DNA from: JASHPR01 sp963833885
GTDB taxonomy: Bacteria > Actinomycetota > Actinomycetes > Streptosporangiales > Streptosporangiaceae
Assembly (NCBI GenBank): GCA_963833885.1
Contig: CAWHZU010000011.1
Coordinates: 62,001-126,000 of the forward strand
DNA: 64,000 bases
Direction: 5' to 3'
In this document: positions 41,587 through 50,213 of the stretch, piece after piece
Layout of the letters: each line of letters begins with the position of its first letter
How positions within the stretch are numbered: position 1 is the stretch's first letter
Made by a program: the position numbers and the translations under genes
The notes under the pieces: generated by a model
Databases searched by the model: none
Seen by the model: only the letters and a program-made list of their open reading frames with translations
Told to the model about the DNA's origin: nothing

Positions 41587-43401
41587 CTACCGCTGCGGGC
41601 TGGGCGGCGGGAGCAGGAACCAGTAAAAGCCGTGGCCGGGCAGGGTCAACAGGTAGCTGAGCTCGCCGATCGAGGGGAAGACCACGCCGCCCATGCACTC
41701 GACCGGCGAGATCCCCTTGAACCTGCGCAGGTCGAGCTCGACCGGCTGCGGGAACCTGGACAGGTTGTTGACGCAGAGGATCATGTCCGTTTCCTCCGCT
41801 TCCGGGTCCGGCGGTTCGGTCGCAGAATGCCGGTACTCCCGGACGAAGGCCAGCACGCTGGGGTTGGACGAGTTCAGTTCCTCGTAGTCGCCACGGCCAA
41901 AGACCGGGTGCCGTTTCCTGATCTCGATCATCCGCCTGGTCCAGTGCAGCAAGGACCCGCCGTTGCGTTCCTGCGCCTCGATGTTGAGGGCCTGATAGCC
42001 GTAGATCGGGTCCATGATCAGCGGCAGGTACAGGCGGGCCGGATCACAGCCGGAAAAGCCGGCGTTCCGGTCCGGGGTCCACTGCATGGGCGTACGGACG
42101 CCGTCGCGGTCGCCGAGCCAGATGTTGTCCCCCATGCCGATCTCGTCGCCGTAGTAGAGCACCGGCGAGCCCGGCAGGGACAGCAGCAGCGCGGTGAACA
42201 GCTCCAGCTGGTTGCGGTCGTTGTCGAGCAGCGGTGCGAGCCTGCGCCGGATGCCGATGTTGGCCTTCATCCGTGGATCCCTGGCGTATTCCGCGTACAT
42301 GTAGTCGCGCTCGTCGTCGGCGACCATCTCCAGGGTCAGCTCGTCGTGGTTGCGCAGAAAGATCCCCCACTGGCAGCCGGAGGGGATCGGCGGCGTCTGG
42401 GCCAGGATCTCCGAGATCGGGTACCGCTGCTCCCGCCGCACCGCCATGAAGATCCGCGGCATCAAGGGGAAGTGAAACGCCATGTGGCACTCGTCGCCGC
42501 CGGCCTCCGGATCGCCGAAGTACTCGACCACGTCGGCGGGCCACTGGTTGGCCTCGGCGAGCAGCACCCGGTCCGGGTACAGCCGGTCGATCTCGGTGCG
42601 GACCCGCTTGAGGTACTCGTGCGTCTCCTTGAGGTTCTCGCAGTTGGTGCCCTCCCGCTCGTACAGGTACGGGACGGCGTCAAGCCGGAAACCGTCGATC
42701 CCCAGGTCCAGCCAGAACCGCAGCACCTCGAGCATGGCGTCCTGAACCTTCGGGTTCTCGTAGTTCAGGTCCGGCTGGTGTGAGAAGAACCGGTGCCAGT
42801 AGTACTGCCCGCGAACCTCGTCGAACGTCCAGTTGGACCGTTCGGTGTCGACGAAGATGATCCTGGCTTCGCTGTAACGGTCGTCGGTGTCGGACCACAC
42901 GTAAAAGTCACCGAATGGCCCGTCGGGGTCGGTGCGGGACTGCTGGAACCACGGATGCTGATCGCTGGTGTGGTTCATCACCAGGTCGGCGATGACCCGG
43001 ATGCCGCGCTCGTGCGCCTCCTCGACCAGCTCAACGAAATCGCCTATATTCCCGAACTCGGACAGAATTGACATGAAATCTGAGATGTCATATCCGCCGT
43101 CGCGGAGCGGCGAGTCATAAATGGGTAGCAGCCAGATGCAGTCAATGCCGAGCCATTGCAGGTAATCAAGCCTGGATGTCAGGCCGCGGATGTCGCCGGT
43201 GCCGTCGCCGTTCGAGTCGTGAAAGCCGCGGACGAGCACTTCGTAGAAGACGGCGTGCTGGTACCAGCGGGGGTCACGGGGCTTGGCGAACGAGAACGAG
43301 TCGGGCACCGGCTCGCTGGGCGCCGCCGCCGTGCCGGGTTTGAAGGCAGGCAGTGCCTGGCCGATCGTGCCCAGTGACGTTGGCCAAGGCTGTGTGCCCA
43401 C
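41587..43401 (-). CDS. treS: Trehalose synthase (maltose-trehalose isomerase)
   Basis: A 604-residue GH13 enzyme that interconverts trehalose and maltose by intramolecular glucosyl transfer. The family start YQHAVFYEVLVRGFHDSNGD is present. The nucleophile Asp is in GFRLDAVPYL, the acid Glu in VLLAEANQWP and the third Asp in RNHDELT. GTG 43401 follows GGGAG. It is not fused to maltokinase, unlike in many actinobacteria. It lies between glgE (85-base gap) and mak. Confidence 0.96.
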   Translation of the reverse strand: MGTQPWPTSLGTIGQALPAFKPGTAAAPSEPVPDSFSFAKPRDPRWYQHAVFYEVLVRGFHDSNGDGTGDIRGLTSRLDYLQWLGIDCIWLLPIYDSPLRDGGYDISDFMSILSEFGNIGDFVELVEEAHERGIRVIADLVMNHTSDQHPWFQQSRTDPDGPFGDFYVWSDTDDRYSEARIIFVDTERSNWTFDEVRGQYYWHRFFSHQPDLNYENPKVQDAMLEVLRFWLDLGIDGFRLDAVPYLYEREGTNCENLKETHEYLKRVRTEIDRLYPDRVLLAEANQWPADVVEYFGDPEAGGDECHMAFHFPLMPRIFMAVRREQRYPISEILAQTPPIPSGCQWGIFLRNHDELTLEMVADDERDYMYAEYARDPRMKANIGIRRRLAPLLDNDRNQLELFTALLLSLPGSPVLYYGDEIGMGDNIWLGDRDGVRTPMQWTPDRNAGFSGCDPARLYLPLIMDPIYGYQALNIEAQERNGGSLLHWTRRMIEIRKRHPVFGRGDYEELNSSNPSVLAFVREYRHSATEPPDPEAEETDMILCVNNLSRFPQPVELDLRRFKGISPVECMGGVVFPSIGELSYLLTLPGHGFYWFLLPPPSPQR

Positions 43402-43486
43402 TACTGACTCCCAATATCTCCGCCGGCCGGCCTGAACTCAAGTTACGAGGGTGTCGTGCTGCTGTTCGTTACATGTCTGCAAATCG

Positions 43487-45547
43487 TTACGTCCCTGGTC
43501 CGCTGGCCGCCTGGCCGATTTTCACGGTGAAGATGTGCGCAGGAGTCACTCCCGGATCCAGCCGCACGTAATTCGCCTGGCCCCACCGGAACTCCTGACC
43601 GGACAGCTCGTCCGCCACGACGAAGTGCTCGCCCGCACCGACGCCGAGGGCCGCAAGGTCGAGCCAGACGGTGGCCTCCCGGGGATGGTGCGGGTCGATA
43701 TTTACCACGACCAGAACCGTGTCGCGTTCGCCGCCCCCACCCTCCGCTAGGACGCTCTTCGAGTAGCAGAGTATCTCCGGCTGGTCGCTGTAGTGAAAAC
43801 GCAGGTTCCGCAACTGATGGAGTGCGGGATGTGACTTACGGAGCATGTTGAGGCGGGTGATGAACGGCGCAATATCGGCCAGCGGCGGGGGAACGCTTTC
43901 GGCGTGTTCCCAGTCCCGTGGGCGGTACTGGTACTTCTCCGAGTCCAGATATTCCTCGCTGCCGGGGATGAGCGGCGCGTTCTCGCACAACTCGAAGCCG
44001 GAGTACACGCCCCACGTCGGGGACAGCGTCGCGGCCAGCACCGCCCGGACCCGGAACGCAGGCGGGCCGCCGTGCTGCAGGTACTCGGTGAGGATGTCCG
44101 GGGTGTTGACGAAGAAGTTGGGCCGCATGTACGCGGCCGCCGCGCCGCTCAGCTCCAGCAGGTACTCGGTGAGCTCAGCGCCCGAGTTGCGCCAGGTGAA
44201 GTACGTGTAGGACTGGTGGAAGCCGATCCTCGCGAGGTTGTGCATCATCGCCGGCCTGGTGAAGGCCTCGGCCAGGAAGAGCACGTCCGGATCGGTGCCC
44301 GCGATCTCGGCCAGCAGCCGCTCCCAGAACGGCAGCGGCTTGGTGTGCGGGTTGTCCACGCGGAAGATCCGGATCCCGTGCGACATCCAGTGCCGGACGA
44401 TGCGGAGCACCTCGGCGTAGATGCCCTCGGGGTCGTTGTCGAAGTTGACCGGGTAGATGTCCTGGTATTTCTTCGGCGGGTTTTCCGCGTATGCGATCGT
44501 GCCGTCGGCTCGCTTGGTGAACCACTCGGGATGCTCGGTGACCCACGGGTGGTCCGGCGAGGTCTGGATCGCCAGGTCCATGGCGGTCTCCAGGCCCAGC
44601 TCCGCGGCCCGCGCGACGAACGCGTCGAAGTCAGCGATAGTGCCCAGGTCAGGGTGGATGGCGTCGTGACCGCCCTCGGCTGACCCGATCGCCCACGGCG
44701 ACCCAGGGTCGCCCGGCCCCGCGTTCAGGGAATTGTTTGGTCCTTTCCTGGCGGTGATCCCGATCGGGTGCACGGGCGGGACGTAGACCACGTCGAAGCC
44801 CATCGCGGCGATCGCGTCCAGCCGCCGGGCGGCCCCGTGCAGCGTCCCCGACTTCGGGCGCTGCACGGGCCCCACGTCGACGATGGCCCCTTCCGATCTG
44901 GGGAAGAACTCGTACCAGGAGCCGTAGAGCGCGCGCTGCCGGTGCACGATCACGGGGCGCCTGCCGGACCGGGTGATCAGATCCTTGAGCGGGAACGCGC
45001 CGATCGCCGCCGTGATCCCCTTGCGGTTGGCCGCGGCGAGGCGGTCCAGGGCGGGGATGGCGGTGTTCCGCAGCGTCGCGGCCAGGGCAGCAAAGGCCGC
45101 CCTGGCGAGGGCGGCGTCGCGCTTGTCCGGGCTTGCGGGCGAGCGCGGGAGCCTGGTGGCCTGGGCGGCCGCGCGCTCGAAGAGCAGTGCGCCTTCGGCC
45201 AGCGTCAGCTCGACGTCCTGGCCGAGCGGAACCTTGATGTCCGCGTCGTGCAGCCAGCGGGCGATGGGGTCTCCCCACGCCTCGACCTCGAAGTGCCACA
45301 GGCCCTCCGAGGTGACGGTCACCTCGGCTCCATAGCGGTCGGTGCCGGGGGCGAGCTCGGTCATCGGCACGAGCGGGCGACGGCGGCCGTCCGGCCCGCG
45401 CAGCACCACGCCCGTCCCGAGCATCCCATGGCCCTCGCGGAAGACAGTGGCGCTGACCGGGAACGACTCGCCCACGACGGCCTTAGCGGGATACTCGCCG
45501 CCGGCCACGACTGGCTGCACGTTAACGATGGGGATCCTGCCGATCAC
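43487..45547 (-). CDS. glgE: Alpha-1,4-glucan:maltose-1-phosphate maltosyltransferase
   Basis: A 686-residue GH13_3 enzyme that extends alpha-1,4 glucan by maltose units from maltose 1-phosphate. The N-terminal domains (IVNVQPVVAGGEYPAKAVVG) are complete. In the barrel the nucleophile Asp is in IRIFRVDNPHTKP and the acid Glu in VLFLAEAFTRP, followed by SYTYFTWRNS. Start is GTG 45547. It leads the leftward operon glgE-treS-mak-glgB and is divergent from glgP (103-base gap). Confidence 0.97.
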   Translation of the reverse strand: MIGRIPIVNVQPVVAGGEYPAKAVVGESFPVSATVFREGHGMLGTGVVLRGPDGRRRPLVPMTELAPGTDRYGAEVTVTSEGLWHFEVEAWGDPIARWLHDADIKVPLGQDVELTLAEGALLFERAAAQATRLPRSPASPDKRDAALARAAFAALAATLRNTAIPALDRLAAANRKGITAAIGAFPLKDLITRSGRRPVIVHRQRALYGSWYEFFPRSEGAIVDVGPVQRPKSGTLHGAARRLDAIAAMGFDVVYVPPVHPIGITARKGPNNSLNAGPGDPGSPWAIGSAEGGHDAIHPDLGTIADFDAFVARAAELGLETAMDLAIQTSPDHPWVTEHPEWFTKRADGTIAYAENPPKKYQDIYPVNFDNDPEGIYAEVLRIVRHWMSHGIRIFRVDNPHTKPLPFWERLLAEIAGTDPDVLFLAEAFTRPAMMHNLARIGFHQSYTYFTWRNSGAELTEYLLELSGAAAAYMRPNFFVNTPDILTEYLQHGGPPAFRVRAVLAATLSPTWGVYSGFELCENAPLIPGSEEYLDSEKYQYRPRDWEHAESVPPPLADIAPFITRLNMLRKSHPALHQLRNLRFHYSDQPEILCYSKSVLAEGGGGERDTVLVVVNIDPHHPREATVWLDLAALGVGAGEHFVVADELSGQEFRWGQANYVRLDPGVTPAHIFTVKIGQAASGPGT

Positions 45548-45650
45548 TTAGCACAAGCTACCCGCGCAGGCGGCGGTCATGCGATCGGCTTGGCCAGCGG
45601 GGGCGCGTCGATGTCCAATCAACTCCAGACACCTATTAGGGTCGCTGTCC

Positions 45651-48326
45651 GTGAGAGCTATCCGCCGGTTCACCATACGGCCGCAGCTGCCCGAGCCGCT
45701 CGCCCCGCTGCGCGGGCTGATGCTGAATTTGCGCTGGTCCTGGCATGCCGAGACGCTGGACCTGTTCGCGGCGATCGACCCCGAGGGATGGGAGCGCGCC
45801 GGGCATGACCCGGTCGCGCTGCTGGCCGAGGTCCCGCCGGAGCGGCTGGCCAGCCTCGCGGCGGACCCGCAGTTTCTCCGGCGGCTGAACGACGCGGTCG
45901 ACGAGCTGCACGCGTATACCACGGGCCCGCGGTGGTACCAGACCGACCAGGGCCTGGCCGGTGCGCCCGCGGCCGTGGCGTACTTTTCGCCCGAGTACGG
46001 CATCACCGAAGCGCTGCCGCAGTACTCGGGGGGCCTCGGGATCCTGGCCGGCGATCACCTCAAGGCCGGCAGTGATCTCGGGGTGCCGCTGATCGGTGTC
46101 GGCCTCCTGTACCGGCACGGCTACTTCACGCAGGCGCTGTCCGCCGAGGGCTGGCAGACCGAGCGCTACCCGGCGGGCGACCCGAACGGCCTGCCGCTGA
46201 CCCTGCTCAGGGAAGGCGGGGCCGGGCTCAGCGGGGCCGGGCAGGGGCTCAAGGAGGGTGAGGAAGGGCTCAGGGGGGGCGGGCCACAAGAAGGCGCGCC
46301 GGTCAAGGTCAGCGTGGCGCTAGCCGACGGCGCGGCCATCGCCGCGCAGGTATGGATCGCGCAGATCGGCAGGGTCCCGCTGCTGCTGCTCGACTCGTAC
46401 GTCGAGGAGAACGACCTCCCGCTGCGCGAGGTCACCGACCGGCTGTATGGCGGCGGCAGCGAGCACCGGCTCCGGCAGGAGCTGCTGCTTGGCATCGGCG
46501 GAGTCAGGGCGGTCAGGGCATTTTGCGCGATCACGTCGCATCCGGAGCCCGAGGTCTTCCACACCAACGAGGGCCACGCCGGATTCCTCGGCCTCGAGCG
46601 CATCCGCGAGTACCTTGGCCAGGGCCTGACCTTCGACGAGGCCCTGCTGATGTGCCGGGCGGGCACGGTGTTCACCACCCATACGCCGGTGCCCGCGGGG
46701 ATCGACAGGTTCAGCAAGGACCTGGTAACAGCGCAGTTCGGCGACATCGCTGACCCGGAGCTGCCGGCCGACCGGATCCTGGCGCTTGGCGCTGAGACAT
46801 TTCCTGGCGGGGATCCTGACGTGTTCAACATGGCCGTCATGGGCATGCGGCTGGCGCAGCGCGTCAACGGCGTCAGCGCCCTGCACGGGCAGGTCAGCAG
46901 GCAGATGTTCACCGGCCTGTGGCCCGGCTTCGACACCGCGGAGGTGCCGATCGGTTCGGTCACCAACGGTGTGCACGGCCCCACCTGGGTGGCCCCGGAG
47001 ATCCTGCGCCTGGCGGGGGGCGGCGAGTCGCAGGAGCTCGCCGAGGACGAGGCCGCCTGGGAGCGCGCGGCGGAGGATCCCGCGGGGATCTTCGCCGTCC
47101 GCAGCCTGCTGCGGTCCCGGCTGGTTGCGGAGACCCGGCGGCGCCTGAGCGCTTCCTGGATTCAGCGAGGAGCCTCAGAGGCCGAGCTGACCTGGATCGA
47201 CGATGCGCTCGACGAGAACGTGCTGACGATCGGGTTTGCCCGCCGCGTCCCCTCCTACAAGCGGCTGACGATGATGCTGCACGACCCCGAGCGGCTTATT
47301 GCGTTGCTGCTCGACCCGGACCGGCCGCTGCAGATCGTGATCGCAGGGAAGGCCCATCCGGCCGACGACGGCGGCAAGCTGATGATTCAGCAGATGGTGC
47401 GCTTCGCTGACGACCCGCGGGTGCGGCACCGGATCGTGTTCCTGCCCGACTACGACATGGCGCTGGCCGGCGCGATGGTGCAAGGCTGTGACGTCTGGCT
47501 GAACAACCCGCTCCGCCCGCTGGAGGCGTGCGGGACCTCCGGGATGAAGGCGGCGCTGAACGGGGCGCTCAACCTGTCGATTCTGGACGGCTGGTGGGAC
47601 GAGTGGTTCGACGGGCACAACGGCTGGGCCATCCCGTCAGCCGACGGGGTCGCCGACCCGGAGCGCCGGGACGAGCTCGAGGCGTCCGCGCTCTATGACC
47701 TGCTCGGTCAGTCGGTGGGGCCGCTGTTCTACGACCGGGGCCCGGACGGACTGCCCGGCCGCTGGCTGGAGATGGTGGCGCACACGTTGCGGGCGCTCGG
47801 GCCCAAGGCCCAGGCGACGAGCATGGTCCGCGAGTACGTCACTCAGCTGTACCTGCCGGCCGCGCGGTCCTCACAGGCGCTGGCCGACGGCGGGCCGGAG
47901 TTCGCCGGCGCACGAGAGCTGGCGGCGTGGAAAGACCGGGTCACCAAGGCGTGGCCCGGTGTGGCCATCGAGCACGTCGAGGCCGACGATGGCGAGCAGA
48001 GCCCTGGAGCGAACCTCGTGGTGCGGGCCAGCGTGGCGCTGGGCGGGCTGTCCCCCGACGACGTGACCGTGCAGGTGGTCTCCGGCCCGGCCGGGGACGA
48101 CGACGAGATCGCCGCTCCAGCATTCGCCGACCTCGAGCTCGAGGTGGAGCCGTCGGGCGGTTCGCCCGCACGGTACGTTGGCGAAGCCGAGCTCGGCCGT
48201 CCCGGGCCGTTCGGCTACACGGTCCGGGCGCTTCCACGTCATCCGCTGCTAGCCTCACCAGCGGAAATGGGGCTCATCGCGCTGCCGGACGCTCCGGCCG
48301 GGATGACCAACGGCGATCTGCGTTAA
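45651..48326 (+). CDS. glgP: Alpha-glucan phosphorylase (GT35, DUF3417 type)
   Basis: An 891-residue PLP-dependent phosphorylase that releases glucose 1-phosphate from alpha-glucans. It has the N-terminal DUF3417 region (GLMLNLRWSWHAETLDLF), SPEYGITEALPQYSGGLGIL, FHTNEGHAGFL, FARRVPSYKR and the PLP-lysine segment ACGTSGMKAALNG. A Gly/Glu-rich insertion (about residues 188-215) precedes VKVSVALADG. GTG 45651 is the start. It is divergent from glgE, so synthesis and breakdown may share a control region. Confidence 0.94.
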   Translation: MRAIRRFTIRPQLPEPLAPLRGLMLNLRWSWHAETLDLFAAIDPEGWERAGHDPVALLAEVPPERLASLAADPQFLRRLNDAVDELHAYTTGPRWYQTDQGLAGAPAAVAYFSPEYGITEALPQYSGGLGILAGDHLKAGSDLGVPLIGVGLLYRHGYFTQALSAEGWQTERYPAGDPNGLPLTLLREGGAGLSGAGQGLKEGEEGLRGGGPQEGAPVKVSVALADGAAIAAQVWIAQIGRVPLLLLDSYVEENDLPLREVTDRLYGGGSEHRLRQELLLGIGGVRAVRAFCAITSHPEPEVFHTNEGHAGFLGLERIREYLGQGLTFDEALLMCRAGTVFTTHTPVPAGIDRFSKDLVTAQFGDIADPELPADRILALGAETFPGGDPDVFNMAVMGMRLAQRVNGVSALHGQVSRQMFTGLWPGFDTAEVPIGSVTNGVHGPTWVAPEILRLAGGGESQELAEDEAAWERAAEDPAGIFAVRSLLRSRLVAETRRRLSASWIQRGASEAELTWIDDALDENVLTIGFARRVPSYKRLTMMLHDPERLIALLLDPDRPLQIVIAGKAHPADDGGKLMIQQMVRFADDPRVRHRIVFLPDYDMALAGAMVQGCDVWLNNPLRPLEACGTSGMKAALNGALNLSILDGWWDEWFDGHNGWAIPSADGVADPERRDELEASALYDLLGQSVGPLFYDRGPDGLPGRWLEMVAHTLRALGPKAQATSMVREYVTQLYLPAARSSQALADGGPEFAGARELAAWKDRVTKAWPGVAIEHVEADDGEQSPGANLVVRASVALGGLSPDDVTVQVVSGPAGDDDEIAAPAFADLELEVEPSGGSPARYVGEAELGRPGPFGYTVRALPRHPLLASPAEMGLIALPDAPAGMTNGDLR

Positions 48327-48330
48327 TCCC

Positions 48331-48366
48331 CTGTTTTGGCTCTGTCGGCTGTTTTGGCTCCGTCGG
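48331..48366 (+). repeat. 18-base tandem repeat, two copies
   Basis: CTGTTTTGGCTCTGTCGG (48331-48348) is followed directly by the same sequence with one substitution (48349-48366). It starts four bases after the glgP stop codon. Confidence 0.92.
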
Positions 48367-48420
48367 CCATTGTCATGACGTACCGTATCTGACTAGTTAC
48401 GCGCAGCAAGATAGACCGCT

Positions 48421-48472
48421 GCGTCGGCCGTGGCGTCCAGCTAAGTGCGTCGGCCGTGTTGTCTAGCCAAGT
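48421..48472 (+). repeat. 26-base tandem repeat, two copies
   Basis: Two adjacent 26-base units (48421-48446 and 48447-48472) share GCGTCGGCCGTG and end in C(T/C)AAGT, differing at five positions. They lie about 170 bases upstream of bldC and could be a binding site for a regulator. Confidence 0.9.
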
Positions 48473-48641
48473 AAGGACAACATGGCCTGCCAGGGAAATT
48501 TCTCCCCGTGCCACGCAGAACGCCAGCAAAACCCTGGCCGATGTGACATCCTGTGATAGAACGCTGGCGGTAAGTAATGGTCAAGTGTCGTTACTGTCCG
48601 TCATCGTGTAACTACCCCCAAGCGCGAGAGGACCATCCGTC

Positions 48642-48860
48642 GTGAGAACCCAGATAAAGCCGGAGAATCGTCTTCTGACCCCGGCCGAGGTTGCCGCGAT
48701 GCTTCGGGTCGACCCGAAGACCGTCACCCGGTGGGCGAGGGGCGGCAAGCTGTCGTCGATCCGCACCCCGGGTGGCCACCGTCGCTACAGCGAGAACGAG
48801 GTCCGCGGATTCCTGAACGGCTGGCAGCACGTGTCCGTGCCGCGGCCGTCGGGCGAGTAA
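48642..48860 (+). CDS. bldC: BldC, MerR-like developmental regulator
   Basis: A 72-residue protein that is essentially one MerR-type winged helix: LLTPAEVAAMLRVDPKTVTR, WARGGKLSSIRTPGGHRRYS, then ENEVRGFLNG. In Streptomyces BldC delays the onset of sporulation and binds DNA cooperatively at direct repeats. GTG 48642 follows GAGAGGACC. The direct repeats upstream of its own gene fit possible autoregulation, which is inferred. It is monocistronic, with strong hairpins downstream. Confidence 0.95.
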   Translation: MRTQIKPENRLLTPAEVAAMLRVDPKTVTRWARGGKLSSIRTPGGHRRYSENEVRGFLNGWQHVSVPRPSGE

Positions 48861-48973
48861 GCAACCGATTTTGCCGCAGCCTCTTCGGGCGCCCGCCGGC
48901 CGTGGCCGGGGGCGGGGGATACGACGAGGCCGGTCCCGGGCGGCGGTGGCCGCCTCCCGCGCAAGCCGCAGGT

Positions 48974-49012
48974 CCGGCAGCATCGGCGCCGCAGTGGTGC
49001 CGATGCTGCCGG
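48974..49012. terminator. Strong hairpin 1 downstream of bldC
   Basis: Perfect 14-base arms CCGGCAGCATCGGC and GCCGATGCTGCCGG (48974-48987 and 48999-49012) extend inwards to about 17 pairs around a 5-base loop. There is no T-run. It lies in the 392-base gene-free stretch 48861-49252 between the convergent bldC and XRE genes and is likely a bidirectional terminator of the U-less actinobacterial kind. Confidence 0.75.
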
Positions 49013-49028
49013 TGAGATGTCGGGTCCC

Positions 49029-49081
49029 AGCGCCGTCAGTGACACCGTGGCAGAGCAACTCCCGGTGTCACCGACGGCGCT
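49029..49081. terminator. Strong hairpin 2 downstream of bldC
   Basis: Arms at 49029-49047 and 49063-49081 pair at 18 of 19 positions (AGCGCCGTC and GACGGCGCT at the base, GTGACACCG and CGGTGTCAC towards the loop), with a 15-base loop. It begins 16 bases after hairpin 1. Being symmetrical, it could stop transcription from either convergent gene. The remaining parts of this intergenic region show no gene. Confidence 0.75.
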
Positions 49082-49252
49082 CTCGAACGCTGAATGCCTG
49101 ATCGCCGCCGCGCCAGCCCAGTCGCCCATCCGCACGCCTGGGTCGCCCATCCGGATGACTGGTTGCTCGTTCGCATGGCCGGTATGGCCGCATACCATCC
49201 CCAGCCGCCATTTCCCGATTGCCCCGGAGCCCGCCACCCGGCGAGAAGTGTG

Positions 49253-49669
49253 CTACGTGCCGTAACGGCGCTCTTCGGCTCCTGCCCTGATTCCCAGTTG
49301 CACCGCGATCGCTGCCAGGAGCTCGCGTGCCTGCTCGGGGCTCATCTCCCTGACCCGCTGCAGCATCTGCTCGTGACTGGCGTCCGTTTCCCGGCTCGCG
49401 AGCGCCTTTGCCGCGTCCGCCCGGCCGGCCCCGGTGAGCTGCGCCGGTGTAACTCCGGCCACGGCGGCCATCCGGGCCAGCGTCTGCGCTGGGCCGTGCA
49501 CCGGCGCGTAAACCCCGGGACTCACGACCTGATACCCGCTGGCGATCTGCCGCCAGCGCCCCTCACTGATCCCGGCGCGCCTGGATGCCTCCCTCGCCGA
49601 GAGCTGCGCGTCGGCGAGAGCCTTGGTAAGCAGAACCCCCCATGGCGGCGGGGATGGGCGTTCGGCCAT
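49253..49669 (-). CDS. XRE-like helix-turn-helix regulator
   Basis: A 138-residue protein. The N-terminal helix-turn-helix is LLTKALADAQLSAREASRRA followed by GISEGRWRQIASGYQ, then an insertion (VVSPGVYAPVHGPA) and TLARMAAVAGVTPAQLTGAG, as in Cro/C1-type domains. The C-terminal half is helical with a likely dimerisation segment (SPEQARELLAAIAVQLG). The region upstream has six copies of a CTTCGC-type motif, probably its operators. The ligand and targets are unknown. Confidence 0.82.
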   Translation of the reverse strand: MAERPSPPPWGVLLTKALADAQLSAREASRRAGISEGRWRQIASGYQVVSPGVYAPVHGPAQTLARMAAVAGVTPAQLTGAGRADAAKALASRETDASHEQMLQRVREMSPEQARELLAAIAVQLGIRAGAEERRYGT

Positions 49670-49675
49670 GCGCCT

Positions 49676-49818
49676 ACCTTCGCACGACCTTCGCGTAGCT
49701 GTCTAGTCATTCAGACCGATCTCGGTACTTACTGTAGGTCATCTGCCTGCACTTTTATGATGAGGGCGAAGGCCAGTGGCCTGCGAAGACCTTCGCGCGC
49801 CTCGTTGACCCTTCGCAC
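49676..49818. promoter_or_regulatory. Cluster of CCTTCGC/GCGAAG motifs upstream of the XRE gene
   Basis: CCTTCGC occurs on the + strand at 49677, 49688, 49790 and 49810, and its complement at 49766 (GCGAAGG) and 49783 (GCGAAGA). The first two are spaced by 11 bases, one helical turn. The pair at 49783-49796 forms GCGAAG-AC-CTTCGC. A TATGAT hexamer lies between the clusters at about 49756. The arrangement looks like a multi-site operator region. Confidence 0.6.
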
Positions 49819-49887
49819 TCCGCCCGCTAGGGTTGCTCAGGGGATCTGCGGCGTGCCGCCCGGACGCCCCACCGAGGGGGGCAGCAC

Positions 49888-50190
49888 ATGGGAGTCATGC
49901 TCTCGCTGGACCGGCACCGGCCTGCGGGCGGCCGCCGCCGGGCTCAGCACGCGCGTCGCGAGGACGGCTGGGCGCGCGCCAGGGCACTGGCCACCGCGCG
50001 TCGCTGCGACGCTCCGGTCGGCGCCGGATTGCTGAGCAGGCTGATCCGTGTCCTGCTGCCGTGGCGGGACAGATCTGCCGGGAGCCGGCCATACAGCTAT
50101 GAGCGTGATCGTTACCGCGGTAATGGGACGCCTCGCGGTACTGCGGCGCCACCCGGCGGCCGGGACGCGGGCAGGGCGCCAGCGGCCTGA
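49888..50190 (+). CDS. Possible small Arg-rich protein, uncertain
   Basis: An open frame of 100 codons with a purine-rich GAGGGGGG about eight bases before ATG 49888. The product is strongly basic (RRRAQHARREDGWARARAL) with one short hydrophobic segment (LLSRLIRVLLPW). No domain is recognised, and Arg/Ala-rich frames arise by chance at this GC content. The stretch 49670-50213 otherwise holds only the regulatory motifs. Kept at low confidence. Confidence 0.3.
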   Translation: MGVMLSLDRHRPAGGRRRAQHARREDGWARARALATARRCDAPVGAGLLSRLIRVLLPWRDRSAGSRPYSYERDRYRGNGTPRGTAAPPGGRDAGRAPAA

Positions 50191-50213
50191 CCGTGGTGCG
50201 CGATACTGGCGGG

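Larger units (their letters stand above)
48327..48641. promoter_or_regulatory. Long leader/promoter region of bldC, 315 bases
   Basis: No gene is visible between glgP and bldC. The region contains two separate pairs of tandem repeats (48331-48366 and 48421-48472) and then AT-richer sequence leading to GAGAGGACC just before the GTG start of bldC. A long repeat-bearing upstream region suggests complex control of this developmental regulator. I could not assign promoter hexamers with confidence. Confidence 0.55.

Noticed and set aside
49094..50035. 313-codon rightward frame across the XRE gene and its upstream region
   Set aside because: It crosses the opposite-strand regulator and the repeated motifs, and the product has no recognisable fold.
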